This document shows, in pieces, positions 13,004-20,177 of a stretch of DNA of 20,177 nucleotides. Made by a program: the position numbers and the translations under genes. The stretch spans positions 1-20,177 of the forward strand of contig CAYGWP010000103.1 in the NCBI GenBank assembly GCA_964353455.1, given 5' to 3'. The notes beneath the pieces are model-generated. The model searched no databases. It saw only the letters and a list, made by a program, of their open reading frames with translations, and had not been told where the DNA came from. This DNA is from CAYGWP01 sp964353455 (GTDB taxonomy: Bacteria; Planctomycetota; Phycisphaerae; FEN-1346). How positions within the stretch are numbered: the stretch's first letter is position 1; each line of letters begins with the position of its first letter.

Positions 13004-16000
13004 ATGAGGCGACGGCCTTCCTTTCTCATCGCAGCCGCAGCGACCATAGTCCTTCTCGCGCCCTTGCCCGCGACGGCAGCCGAGCCGCTGCCCCGGCCGG
13101 GCGTCGGCGTGTTCGTGACGGCGGCCGATGCCACGGCCCTCCGCGAAAAAATCCGCCGGCCCCCCTGCCAGGAAATCTACGAGAAGATCCTCAAGGATGC
13201 CGATGCGTCGATGGCCAAGTGGCCGGCCGACAAGGCGGCCTTGCGCCTGGAGGACCTCGCGCCGAAACTCGCGGACATCAACGCGCAGACCGTCCCGCCC
13301 GAGTTCCTGCCCGACGGCGGCAAGGAGGCCGGCATGGCGCTCATGCAATATGCCGACAGGGGCGCCCCCGACGCCGCCTTCGTGTACCTGATGACCGGCG
13401 ACCGCCGCTACGCCGACTTCGCATGGGACGTCTTCCGCCTGTGCTCCAAGGCGAACCGCTGGGGCTGGTTCCCGTGGGACGGCGCCCACATGCCGCAAAT
13501 CCACTTTGGCACAACCAGCCGCAACCTCGTCCTCGTGGCCGACTCCGTCTGGGACACGCTATCCGACGCCGACCGTCGGCTCGCGAAACAGACAATCGCC
13601 GAGAAGGTCGTCGAGCCGTACTACCGGCTCGTCCTCCACACGCCGGGGATGGGCCTCTACCACCTGAGGTCGGTAAACCAGGGAAACAACGCCCTCGGCG
13701 CCGCCTTCATAGGCAGCCTCTTCGTCGGCGACGCCGACCCCGACAACCGCATCTGGTTCGCCAGCCTCCTCCAGACCTGGTACTGGGCCGTCACGCACGA
13801 CATCGGCTGGATGGGCCAGCACCTGGAGTCCGGCATCGGCGGGTACTGGTCGGTCTCGATGCAGAACCTGTACACGGCGGGCGTGGCCCTGCGGAACGTC
13901 CGCGGCATCGACCTGCGGGCCCATCCCGGCTTCGAGCAGGCGACTTACTATCCGATCATCCACGAGACGACCGTGCCGCCGGTCGGGCACTTCCGGGAAC
14001 CGATCGACCCCGCGGCCGCGCCGCCGGTGATGGGCATCATCGGCGCAAAGCCGCTGGAATTGCCGGGCGCGACGACTTTCTGCGGCCCGTGGTGGTTCGA
14101 CTACGCGGCGAGTTTTCCGGAGTCGCCCGCCGCATGGTTCATCGAAAAGCACATGATCCAGGGCGATAAGATCCGCGCGGCCGAGTGCCACCAGGGGGCC
14201 TTGGCCCAGGTCCTTGCGATGAACTGGTGGGACGACCGCCTGAAGTCGCCCGGCCGACCGCCGACGAGCCTCGCGCAGTTTACGGACCGCATGGCGGGCG
14301 TCCGCAGCGGATACGGCTTCGGGGAAACATATCTATACTTTAACGGAGACCTCTTCCTGACCGCCCGCAAGGAAATCCTCGGATGCACCTCCGGCATGTC
14401 GTGGCACTTCCCCTGGCACCAGTACCAGGTCACGGAGAGCGGCGTGGAGACGGAGGGCGAGACGTTCGCCCCCAGCATGATCATCCGCCGCACCGCCGCA
14501 GACGACCGCTTCGCATTCTTCCGGGCGGAATCGGGGTTTTCGAACGTCGCCTATTACCCCCAGATGGGCCAGCGCGAAAGTTACACCCACTACGACCGGC
14601 GAGACCGCAGCATCCTCTACGTGCGGCCCGACAAGACCGCCGCCACGCCCGACTACTTCGTCTTCCTCGATGACGTGCGGCACAAGTCCGGGGATCCGAA
14701 GTGGTATGCGTGGACCTGGCACCTCTGGAACTCGACGACGGACCCGAAGAACTTCGGACGCTTCACGGTCGCCGGCCCCAACGCCGTCCGCGCGGAGCGG
14801 CCCAACGCCGATCTCTGGATACAGTTCATCTCGCCCGACCGCGTGGCCGTGGAGCAGCACGGCATTCCGTCGCAGCCGGCCGTAAGTTACGTGATGGACC
14901 ACAATGCCCAGATGATGCGAGCGGTGGCCGGCGGGTACGGTGCCCCGGCGGACTCCGCAAAGACCGTGACCATCCCGCCCTCCGCCTGGCGCGGCATGGG
15001 CCAGGCGCAGGCCGATGCCCTCTACATCGAGACGCCGCCGACCTCGCGGCCCGCGGACGATACGCCCGCGCCCACGACCGCGGCCGTGACCGGCATCGTC
15101 GGCGGCACGCGGTATCGCTGGTCGCTCCGGTGCAGGGAGCAGGACTACCGCGTCTATGAGGCGACCGCCTGGGAGGTGAGCCTGGAACTCCTCGACGCGA
15201 AGGGGGATGTTGTCGCCCGGCCCGCGCAGCCATACGGCCGGCCCGACCCGCTGAAACTCGGCGCCCCGCGGTCCGACATGCTGACGCACGATTGGGTGGA
15301 GACCGCGATGTACTTCGATGCCCCGCCGGGGGCGGTCGCCTGCCGCGCATCGTTCCGGGCGGTCGGGGGGGCACACTACTTCAAGTTGGGGAAGTTGTGG
15401 CTGTCGCCGATCGAGATCGTGCCCGTCGGCCGGCCGCACCGGGCGGAGGCGCAGCGGTTCATCACGCTCGTCATGCCGCTGGAAAAGGGCGCCCCGCCGC
15501 CGAAGGTGGTCTCCGGTCAGGGCGGCTTCACCGTGACCCCCTCCGAAGGCACGACCGATGCCGTGACCGTCTCGGCCGACGGCGAGATTGCCCTCGCGCG
15601 GGCGCGCGGCGGGCAGACCGTCGCGAAGTTCCCGAGCGCCGCCGCCGACACCGCCTCGACCATGTCCCTCAAGACCAACTCCGAGGGAAGCGCCGCGCGA
15701 CTGGCCGCAGGTTTCAAGCCCGTCCTCGACGCGCTGGACGCCGAGCGCGACGCCATCACGAAGTCCGGCCGCCGGAACCTTGCCGCAGATGCGAAGGTCG
15801 CCGCATCGGCCGTCCGCGACGAACGCTTCGCTGCCGCACACGTCATCGACAACCAGACCGCCGAGTACGCCGCTGACGGCCGCCTCGACTACACCCTCGG
15901 CATCACGTGGTCCTCGAACCGCACCGCAGGGTACGGAATGGGGAAGGAATCGCTCCTGGCGAACCGCGAGTACTTCCCGCTCTACGTCCGGCCGACGTAC

Positions 16001-16417
16001 TGGCTCCTGCCCGAGGAAACGCCCGGCTGGGTTGAACTGGAACTGAAGGCCCCGGCGGCGGTGCGGCTGGTGCGGCTCCTCAACACGTCGAACTCGGGCC
16101 TGAACGACTTCGCCGCGCACACATTCCGCGTGGAACTCTTCGACCGGTCACGCAGGTTGCTGGCCGCGAAAGACGGGGCGTTCGGCAAGGTCTTCGACCG
16201 CCCATTCCGGCAGGCGTTCTTCGAGCCGAAATGGTTCAGCCGCTACGCCGAGACGTTCGCCGGAATGCTGGAGCCGGGCGCGACCGTGCCTTTCGGCGAC
16301 GGGTGGAAGGAGATCGCCTTCGACGGCGTGAAGGACGCCGCCTTCGTCCGCGTGACCATAACGAAGTACTGGGGCATCGGCGGCGGGCTGAACGAAATCC
16401 AGGTTTACGGCGATTGA
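13004..16417 (+). CDS. Secreted heparinase II/III-like multidomain protein with C-terminal discoidin-like domain
   Basis: The 1137-residue protein starts at ATG 13004 with GGGAG 6 nt upstream. Residues 1-26 form a Sec signal peptide ending ATA-A before EPLP. Residues of about 30-420 are helical and Trp/Tyr-rich, as in the (alpha/alpha) toroid of heparinase II/III and alginate lyase families. NQGNN (225-229), H273-L-E-S and GGYW (279-282) are candidate active-site positions. Residues of about 430-680 are beta-rich with DYFVFLDDV and WYAWTWHLWNS, resembling the heparinase II/III C-terminal sandwich. A less clear beta region follows. Residues of about 920-1137 begin RRNLAADAKVAAS and resemble an F5/8-type (discoidin) carbohydrate-binding domain. 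It probably cleaves or binds an acidic polysaccharide outside the cytoplasm; the substrate is unknown. The family call rests on overall pattern, since I cannot verify catalytic residues by alignment. It converges on the GH38 gene. Confidence 0.75.
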   Translation: MRRRPSFLIAAAATIVLLAPLPATAAEPLPRPGVGVFVTAADATALREKIRRPPCQEIYEKILKDADASMAKWPADKAALRLEDLAPKLADINAQTVPPEFLPDGGKEAGMALMQYADRGAPDAAFVYLMTGDRRYADFAWDVFRLCSKANRWGWFPWDGAHMPQIHFGTTSRNLVLVADSVWDTLSDADRRLAKQTIAEKVVEPYYRLVLHTPGMGLYHLRSVNQGNNALGAAFIGSLFVGDADPDNRIWFASLLQTWYWAVTHDIGWMGQHLESGIGGYWSVSMQNLYTAGVALRNVRGIDLRAHPGFEQATYYPIIHETTVPPVGHFREPIDPAAAPPVMGIIGAKPLELPGATTFCGPWWFDYAASFPESPAAWFIEKHMIQGDKIRAAECHQGALAQVLAMNWWDDRLKSPGRPPTSLAQFTDRMAGVRSGYGFGETYLYFNGDLFLTARKEILGCTSGMSWHFPWHQYQVTESGVETEGETFAPSMIIRRTAADDRFAFFRAESGFSNVAYYPQMGQRESYTHYDRRDRSILYVRPDKTAATPDYFVFLDDVRHKSGDPKWYAWTWHLWNSTTDPKNFGRFTVAGPNAVRAERPNADLWIQFISPDRVAVEQHGIPSQPAVSYVMDHNAQMMRAVAGGYGAPADSAKTVTIPPSAWRGMGQAQADALYIETPPTSRPADDTPAPTTAAVTGIVGGTRYRWSLRCREQDYRVYEATAWEVSLELLDAKGDVVARPAQPYGRPDPLKLGAPRSDMLTHDWVETAMYFDAPPGAVACRASFRAVGGAHYFKLGKLWLSPIEIVPVGRPHRAEAQRFITLVMPLEKGAPPPKVVSGQGGFTVTPSEGTTDAVTVSADGEIALARARGGQTVAKFPSAAADTASTMSLKTNSEGSAARLAAGFKPVLDALDAERDAITKSGRRNLAADAKVAASAVRDERFAAAHVIDNQTAEYAADGRLDYTLGITWSSNRTAGYGMGKESLLANREYFPLYVRPTYWLLPEETPGWVELELKAPAAVRLVRLLNTSNSGLNDFAAHTFRVELFDRSRRLLAAKDGAFGKVFDRPFRQAFFEPKWFSRYAETFAGMLEPGATVPFGDGWKEIAFDGVKDAAFVRVTITKYWGIGGGLNEIQVYGD

Positions 16418-16428
16418 CCACCAAATTC

Positions 16429-16456
16429 GCGCGGCGCGCCTCCCGACCCGCCGCGC
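16429..16456. repeat. 28-bp GC palindrome, copy 1, between convergent genes
   Basis: GCGCGGC and GCCGCGC are the arms and TCCCGA is at the centre. It fills most of the 44-bp gap between the heparinase-like stop codon and the GH38 stop codon. Its reverse complement matches the element at 20151-20177 at 24 of 27 positions. Its place suggests it serves both genes as a transcript-end hairpin. No T-tract is present on either side. Confidence 0.75.
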
Positions 16457-16461
16457 ACGGT

Positions 16462-19400
16462 TCAGCGATGGAACCGCAACGTCATGATTTGATACGGCCG
16501 GTACGGAACCTCGACCGCGCCGGCGGCTGCGGTCGCAGGATGCCTCGGCCGTTCAAGGAGGTCGCAGAACTCCGCCGACTTGAAGCCGAACGCGGGCCGC
16601 ACGACGGCCATGCCTCTCGAACCGTAGAGTTCCACAAGGCGCACCACCACGTTTCCCCGGCCGTCCTCATCCATCTTCAGGGCCTGGACGTGCAACGCCG
16701 GAGTTGATATCTCGATCAGTGCCCGACTTCTCTCCGCGCCGGCCGCCCGGCCCCGCATCGCACGCATCGGCCAGTTGAGATCGTACGCCGCCTCCACGAG
16801 GCCGCCCCGCCGCCAGTCGCCCCCATCCGTCCACAGCGAGTACGTGAAGTGATGGCGCCCGCGGTCGCTCTCGCGGTCGGGACGGATCGGCGCGCGCAGC
16901 AGACTCAGCCGCATCACGTTGCCGCGCACGTCGCAGCCGTACTTGGAATCGCTCATCAGGGCCACGCCGAAAAGGCCCTCGCCCATGTGCACCCACTTGT
17001 GGCAGCAGACCTCGAACCTCGCCTGCTCCCACGTGGTGTTGCGGTTGTTCGGCCGCTCCAGCGCCCCGGCCGACGTGTCGGTCGAGTAGTGCGGCGCGCG
17101 GATCGCCAGCGGCCACGCCGTCTTAAGCAGCCGCTCGCTCTCGTGCCAATCGACAAATGTCTCAAAGTCGATGCGCGGCAGGCGGTCGAAGATGCGGACG
17201 ACCTGCTCGGCCGAACTCGACCCGAACCGGCGCCTGAGGCGCACCGCCGCGCTCACCGGCCCCTCTTCGGCCGCCTCGACCGATTCCCAATCGGGCATCG
17301 CAATCGGATGGTCCTCGTACCGATCCAGGATGTCCCACGCGTTGTAGGTGCCGGGGCGGTCCTCGAAGAGTTGCCACTGGTTGCCGACGGCCCCCTGGGC
17401 GAGGACCTCTCGCCCGTGCCGCTTGTCGAAGAGTCGGACCAGCCGCCCCGCGCCGTCGAACTCCAGCCTGAAGAACCGGTTCTCCAGCCGCCCCGACTCG
17501 GCCGCAAGGTCGCCCTGTGCCGCGGCTTGCTTGTCAAGCCGTGAACTTTTCTTATCAACAGTCACGGGTTGCGAGCAACCCGTGGCACATGACGAGGAAA
17601 CCAGCGTAAGGTCCTTCAGCGATATCGCCTGGACCGGCCCTGTCTCGACCACGAGCCTCCGCCCGCCGCCCGCCGCCGCCTGCCACTGGCCGCGCCGCGG
17701 AGTGCCGTCCGAATCGGCCGCGGCGACCGGCCTGCCGTCGAGGTCGGCGGCATCTTCGACGACCGCAAGGCCGTCGCGCGCGAAGCCCAGCGGGTTGAAC
17801 ACGCAAAGCGAGTTCCTCGCTGCCGGCGGCGCGAGACGGTCAACCGCCCGCTGCGCGCACGCCTGAAACTCCCGCCGCATCGCCGCGTACTCTTCCATCG
17901 CATCGGCGAAGACCGCCGCCGTGTGGCTCCCCGGCAGGATGTCGTGGAACTGGTTGAGGAGCAGCCGCTTCCACGCCCCGCGCAGGGCCGCCGCCGGGTA
18001 CTCCGCCCCCGCCAGGGCCGCAAGGGTCGCGAGGGCCTCGGTCTCCTGGGCAAGAAACTCGCCGCGGCGGTTCTCGCGCTTAAGCGCCGCCTTCGTCGTG
18101 AACGTGCCGCGGTGCATCTCCAGGTACAGTTCGCCGTCCCAGACAGCGAGGCCCTTGCGTCCGTCGAAGGCCGAGTGCAGGTACTCGCGGCCGGTCGTCA
18201 GGCGCAGGGCCGGCACGCCGCCCATCTTCCGCAGGCGATGGTACTGCTCGATCATCTCATCGTTTGCGCCGCTGCCGCCGTCGCCGAAACCGTACATCTG
18301 GAGCGACTCGTCGCACGTTTCCTTGTCGCGGAACCGCTCCCAACTCTCCGCCGCCTGGTCCGGCTCCATCCACGTGATGAAGTGGACCGGCGGCACGCAG
18401 GCGAAGATGTCGGTCCCGTCGATGCCCCGCCAGATGAAGTTGTTGTGCGGGAACATGTTAGTATCGTTCCACGTTGACATCTTGTTGGATACGAAGTAGT
18501 CGATGCCGCCCTCGCGGAGGACCTGCGGCATGACGGCGCTGTTGCCGAAAACGTCGGGCAGCCAGCAGTTATCGACCTCGACGCCGAACTTTTCGAGGAA
18601 GTACCGCTTCGCGTAGATGACCTGCCGCGCGAGGCCCTCGGCCGACGGGAGGTTGCAGTCCGGCTCGACGTACAGGCCCCCGACGATCTCCCACCGCCCC
18701 TCGGCCACGCGCCGCCGCAGCGCCTCGAAGAGGTCCGGGTAGAACTTCTCCAGCGTTTCGTATGTCCATGCTTGAGTGTGAGAGTACGTAAACTCCGGGT
18801 GCCGCTCCATCAGCCTGAGTTGAATGAGGCACGTCCGCGCGTTCTTCTGGACCGACTGCGCGACGCGCCAGTGATACGCAATGTCGAGGTGCGCGTGGGC
18901 GACGCACGCCAGACGCCCCGTCTGCCCGAACGGCCCGCCGCCGCTGAAGACGTTCTCGGCGATGTACCGCCTGACGCGCGGCAGGCTGGCCGCAAGGTCC
19001 TCGCGCGGGGCCTCCAGCGGCGGCATCATCCGCACCACCTCGCTCACGTGATGGATGAGCCGCTCGCGGAAGTCCTCGGACAGGGCCTTCCCGAACGCCG
19101 CCGCATAGAGGACGTGCAGGTCATGCTTCGCGGCAAGCGCCTCTTCGTTGACCGTCACTAGGTGCGGCAGGCGGAACCGCATGACGCACCCGCGGATGGC
19201 CTTGATCTTCGATTCGCGGTCGTCATCGGGCTTCGAGCGGACGTACGCCTCCATCTTCAGGGCCAGGCGCCGGCCCGCCTCGCCGCGCTCCACGAGGAGA
19301 AGCCGGTGGCGGTTCGGGTCGAGGCCGTCACGCATCACGCCATCTACATATACGATTGTCTCTCCGCCGGCCACCTGCTCGAAATGCACCGGCCTCCCGG

Positions 19401-19653
19401 CCATCCGTTCGGGAATGACGGCCGCGCCCTCGAAGACGCCCGTGCCGTCGGGCCGGCCCCAAAACTGGCCCTCGGCGATGGGCTGGGCGGGGCCGTCCCA
19501 CTCGTACCCCTCGGGCCGATATTGGCCGGTGCGGACGTGCCAGTCGCTCGTCGGCTCGGAGTCCTGCACGACCAGCGCATCCACCTGCTCGAACATAAGG
19601 CGGGCCCACTGCTCGAGCGACATGCTTCGACGTTCGACCTTCTCCTGGGCCAT
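16462..19653 (-). CDS. GH38 alpha-mannosidase (MAN2C1/Ams1-like)
   Basis: The 1063-residue protein has the full GH38 plan. An N-terminal beta domain (about 35-130, ending VYVDGVMRDGLDPNRHRLLL) is typical of the cytosolic MAN2C1/Ams1 group. The catalytic barrel starts with AHAHLD; H255 and D257 are metal ligands. D367 in WLPDVFG is the nucleophile, and H570 in NQFHDILPGSH is the fourth ligand. GDGGSG (458-463) is also present. Large C-terminal beta domains follow. The enzyme removes alpha-mannose with retention, using Zn or Co. No signal peptide is visible, so it probably acts in the cytoplasm on imported oligosaccharides. ATG 19653 has only a weak binding site; ATG 19623 is an alternative. 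Residues of about 689-712 are encoded by a palindromic repeat inserted in frame between domains. The neighbouring secreted lyase-like gene suggests a glycan-degrading context. Confidence 0.95.
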   Translation of the reverse strand: MAQEKVERRSMSLEQWARLMFEQVDALVVQDSEPTSDWHVRTGQYRPEGYEWDGPAQPIAEGQFWGRPDGTGVFEGAAVIPERMAGRPVHFEQVAGGETIVYVDGVMRDGLDPNRHRLLLVERGEAGRRLALKMEAYVRSKPDDDRESKIKAIRGCVMRFRLPHLVTVNEEALAAKHDLHVLYAAAFGKALSEDFRERLIHHVSEVVRMMPPLEAPREDLAASLPRVRRYIAENVFSGGGPFGQTGRLACVAHAHLDIAYHWRVAQSVQKNARTCLIQLRLMERHPEFTYSHTQAWTYETLEKFYPDLFEALRRRVAEGRWEIVGGLYVEPDCNLPSAEGLARQVIYAKRYFLEKFGVEVDNCWLPDVFGNSAVMPQVLREGGIDYFVSNKMSTWNDTNMFPHNNFIWRGIDGTDIFACVPPVHFITWMEPDQAAESWERFRDKETCDESLQMYGFGDGGSGANDEMIEQYHRLRKMGGVPALRLTTGREYLHSAFDGRKGLAVWDGELYLEMHRGTFTTKAALKRENRRGEFLAQETEALATLAALAGAEYPAAALRGAWKRLLLNQFHDILPGSHTAAVFADAMEEYAAMRREFQACAQRAVDRLAPPAARNSLCVFNPLGFARDGLAVVEDAADLDGRPVAAADSDGTPRRGQWQAAAGGGRRLVVETGPVQAISLKDLTLVSSSCATGCSQPVTVDKKSSRLDKQAAAQGDLAAESGRLENRFFRLEFDGAGRLVRLFDKRHGREVLAQGAVGNQWQLFEDRPGTYNAWDILDRYEDHPIAMPDWESVEAAEEGPVSAAVRLRRRFGSSSAEQVVRIFDRLPRIDFETFVDWHESERLLKTAWPLAIRAPHYSTDTSAGALERPNNRNTTWEQARFEVCCHKWVHMGEGLFGVALMSDSKYGCDVRGNVMRLSLLRAPIRPDRESDRGRHHFTYSLWTDGGDWRRGGLVEAAYDLNWPMRAMRGRAAGAERSRALIEISTPALHVQALKMDEDGRGNVVVRLVELYGSRGMAVVRPAFGFKSAEFCDLLERPRHPATAAAGAVEVPYRPYQIMTLRFHR
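17518..17587. repeat. 70-bp double-hairpin element lying in frame inside the GH38 gene
   Basis: Two hairpins lie side by side. One is a perfect 10-bp palindrome with CACGGGTTGC facing GCAACCCGTG around GA (17563-17584). The other pairs CGGCTTG with CAAGCCG (17523-17541). The outer ends, TGCCGCGGCTTGC and GCAACCCGTGGCA, are also near-inverse of each other (11 of 13 positions). The sequence is unlike the codon pattern of the gene around it. It is translated as a Ser/Gln/Lys/Ala-rich stretch containing two Cys, without breaking the frame. Confidence 0.75.
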
Positions 19654-19693
19654 GCTTTGCGCCTATTGCGTGTATGCCACGGAACACACTTCT

Positions 19694-19800
19694 CCCTCTC
19701 CCCTTGTGGGAGAGGGCCGGGGTGAGGGGGCCGTCGGCCGCACCGCTCACCCCTCACCCGGTCGCCTGAGGCGACCACCCTCTCCCGCAAGGGGAGAGGG
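19694..19800. repeat. Palindromic repeat of the CCCTCTCCC...GGGAGAGGG type
   Basis: Arms of 23 bp (19694-19716 and 19778-19800) are inverse copies with one mismatch, and each arm is itself a hairpin (CCCTCTCCC and GGGAGAGGG around a short loop). Inner segments CCGGGGTGAGGGG and CCCCTCACCCGG also pair, and a small GTCGCCTGAGGCGAC palindrome lies at 19761-19775. The element occupies most of the gap between the GH38 start and the end of the NifU-like gene. Repeats of this sequence type are common between genes in many high-GC bacterial genomes. It also lies just upstream of the GH38 start, and I could not find a convincing GH38 promoter in the remaining DNA. Confidence 0.85.
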
Positions 19801-19812
19801 TTGGTTGTCGCG

Positions 19813-20070
19813 TCATCGTGCGAAGTACGGCGGCTCGCGGTTGATCCTGACCTCAAACCCGCGGCCGAACCTGGCGGCAAGTTCCTTCGCGATCCACGCC
19901 TCCAGGCACGGCGATGCCGCCGGACACGTCGCGCAGTCGGCGTAGGCCGTGAGTGTCACGGTGTCGCCCTCCATCGCCGCGAAGCGGACATCGCCGCCAT
20001 CGACGCGCACCTTCGGCCGCACGAATCCCTCGATGAACTCCCTGACCGCCGCTTCCGTCGCCTCCGCCAC
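19813..20070 (-). CDS. NifU-like Fe-S scaffold domain protein
   Basis: The 85-residue protein is a stand-alone NifU C-terminal-type domain, which carries and delivers Fe-S clusters. A first helix (AVREFIEGFVRPKV, 8-21) leads to VDGGDV (23-28), a conserved turn of the family. The beta strands follow, then C46-x2-C49 in CATCP, the cluster-binding pair. A third Cys (C55) and an AWIAKELAARFG helix come next. The C-terminal tail (GFEVRINREPPYFAR) is longer and more basic than usual. GTG 20070 is chosen because GGAAGGG lies 6 nt upstream and a promoter is visible at 20102-20130. A TTG at 20130 in frame coincides with the -35 box and is unlikely. It may serve the ferredoxin encoded in this window or other Fe-S proteins; no isc/suf genes are nearby. 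Confidence 0.88.
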   Translation of the reverse strand: MAEATEAAVREFIEGFVRPKVRVDGGDVRFAAMEGDTVTLTAYADCATCPAASPCLEAWIAKELAARFGRGFEVRINREPPYFAR

Positions 20071-20076
20071 GCCGCG

Positions 20077-20083
20077 CCCTTCC
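20077..20083 (-). promoter_or_regulatory. Ribosome binding site fixing the NifU-like start
   Basis: On the minus strand GGAAGGG lies 6 nt before the GTG at 20070. No comparable site precedes the in-frame GTG at 20091 or the TTG at 20130. Confidence 0.7.
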
Positions 20084-20101
20084 GTTTTCACGTGCGGGGG
20101 T

Positions 20102-20130
20102 ATCGTAGTTGGGGCCGATAGCCCCGTCAA
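20102..20130 (-). promoter_or_regulatory. Sigma70-like promoter for the NifU-like gene
   Basis: On the minus strand TTGACG (20130-20125, five of six) is followed by exactly 17 bp and TACGAT (20107-20102, four of six). Start would be near 20095, with a leader of about 25 nt containing GGAAGGG. The spacer contains a small GGGGC/GCCCC inverted repeat that reaches one base into the -35 box. Confidence 0.6.
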
Positions 20131-20150
20131 TAGTGCCTGCCCGTGAATAA

Positions 20151-20177
20151 GCGCGGCAGGTCGGGAGACCCGCCGCG
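20151..20177. repeat. 28-bp GC palindrome, copy 2, cut by the window end
   Basis: GCGCGGC and GCCGCG(C) arms surround GGTC-GGGA-GACC. It matches the reverse complement of 16429-16456 at 24 of 27 positions. The last base of the arm would be the first base beyond the window. Confidence 0.75.

Noticed and set aside
14333..16120. Long open frame on the minus strand opposite the heparinase-like gene
   Set aside because: Shadow frame rich in Arg/Gly/Val with no domain. The plus-strand gene has a signal peptide, a ribosome binding site and recognisable segments.
20111..20125. GGGGC/GCCCC hairpin as a terminator or riboswitch
   Set aside because: It lies in the spacer and edge of the -35 box of a promoter, is only 5 bp long, and has no surrounding structure or T-tract.
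20071..20130. TTG start for the NifU-like protein at 20130
   Set aside because: The TTG is part of the apparent -35 box; the GTG at 20070 has a ribosome binding site and fits the family's N-terminus.

Overview
The window is high-GC bacterial DNA with closely packed genes and almost no AT-rich sequence. The gene content points to the Planctomycetota. It includes two tandem Gfo/Idh/MocA oxidoreductases of the exported type with an EQHIHNID motif, a large secreted heparinase II/III-like protein with a C-terminal discoidin-like domain, a MAN2C1-type GH38 alpha-mannosidase, and an ECF sigma/zinc anti-sigma pair. This assignment is inferred from gene content; no rRNA or marker phylogeny is available in the window.

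Layout. Positions 1-1977 (+) hold the 3' end of one Gfo/Idh/MocA gene and a complete paralogue, separated by an 89-bp palindromic element. Positions 2106-4391 (+) hold a DUF2344 (radical-SAM-associated) gene followed by RNase E/G (rng). The rng 3' end overlaps the convergent ruvX gene (4351-4767, -) by 41 bp. Positions 4851-6690 (+) are a tightly coupled three-gene unit: ECF sigma factor, zinc-finger membrane anti-sigma factor, and an exported helical protein of unknown function. Positions 6764-12840 (-) form a run transcribed leftward: mfd, a SurA/PrsA-like lipoprotein, a [2Fe-2S] ferredoxin and a PanE-like ketopantoate reductase. From a shared divergent region (12841-13003) the heparinase-like gene (13004-16417, +) runs toward the convergent GH38 mannosidase gene (16462-19653, -). 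A small NifU-like scaffold gene (19813-20070, -) ends the window.

Functions. Two themes are mixed. One is housekeeping: RNA decay and processing (rng), ruvX, transcription-coupled repair (mfd), envelope protein folding, pantothenate/CoA synthesis and Fe-S assembly. The other is breakdown of complex glycans: a secreted lyase-like protein, an apparently cytosolic mannosidase, and Gfo/Idh/MocA oxidoreductases. They do not form one clear polysaccharide utilisation locus, because no TonB/SusD, sulfatase or transporter gene is visible.

The most unusual feature is not a protein. Many of the gaps between genes carry a different palindromic repeat. Two families occur twice within these 20 kb, one element supplies the C-terminal codons of panE, and one lies in frame inside the GH38 gene. 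Three sigma70-like promoters with 17-18-bp spacers can be read next to ruvX, mfd and the NifU-like gene, and a weaker one next to the heparinase-like gene. The ruvX promoter predicts a leaderless mRNA. I saw no tRNA, rRNA, CRISPR array, transposase or prophage gene.
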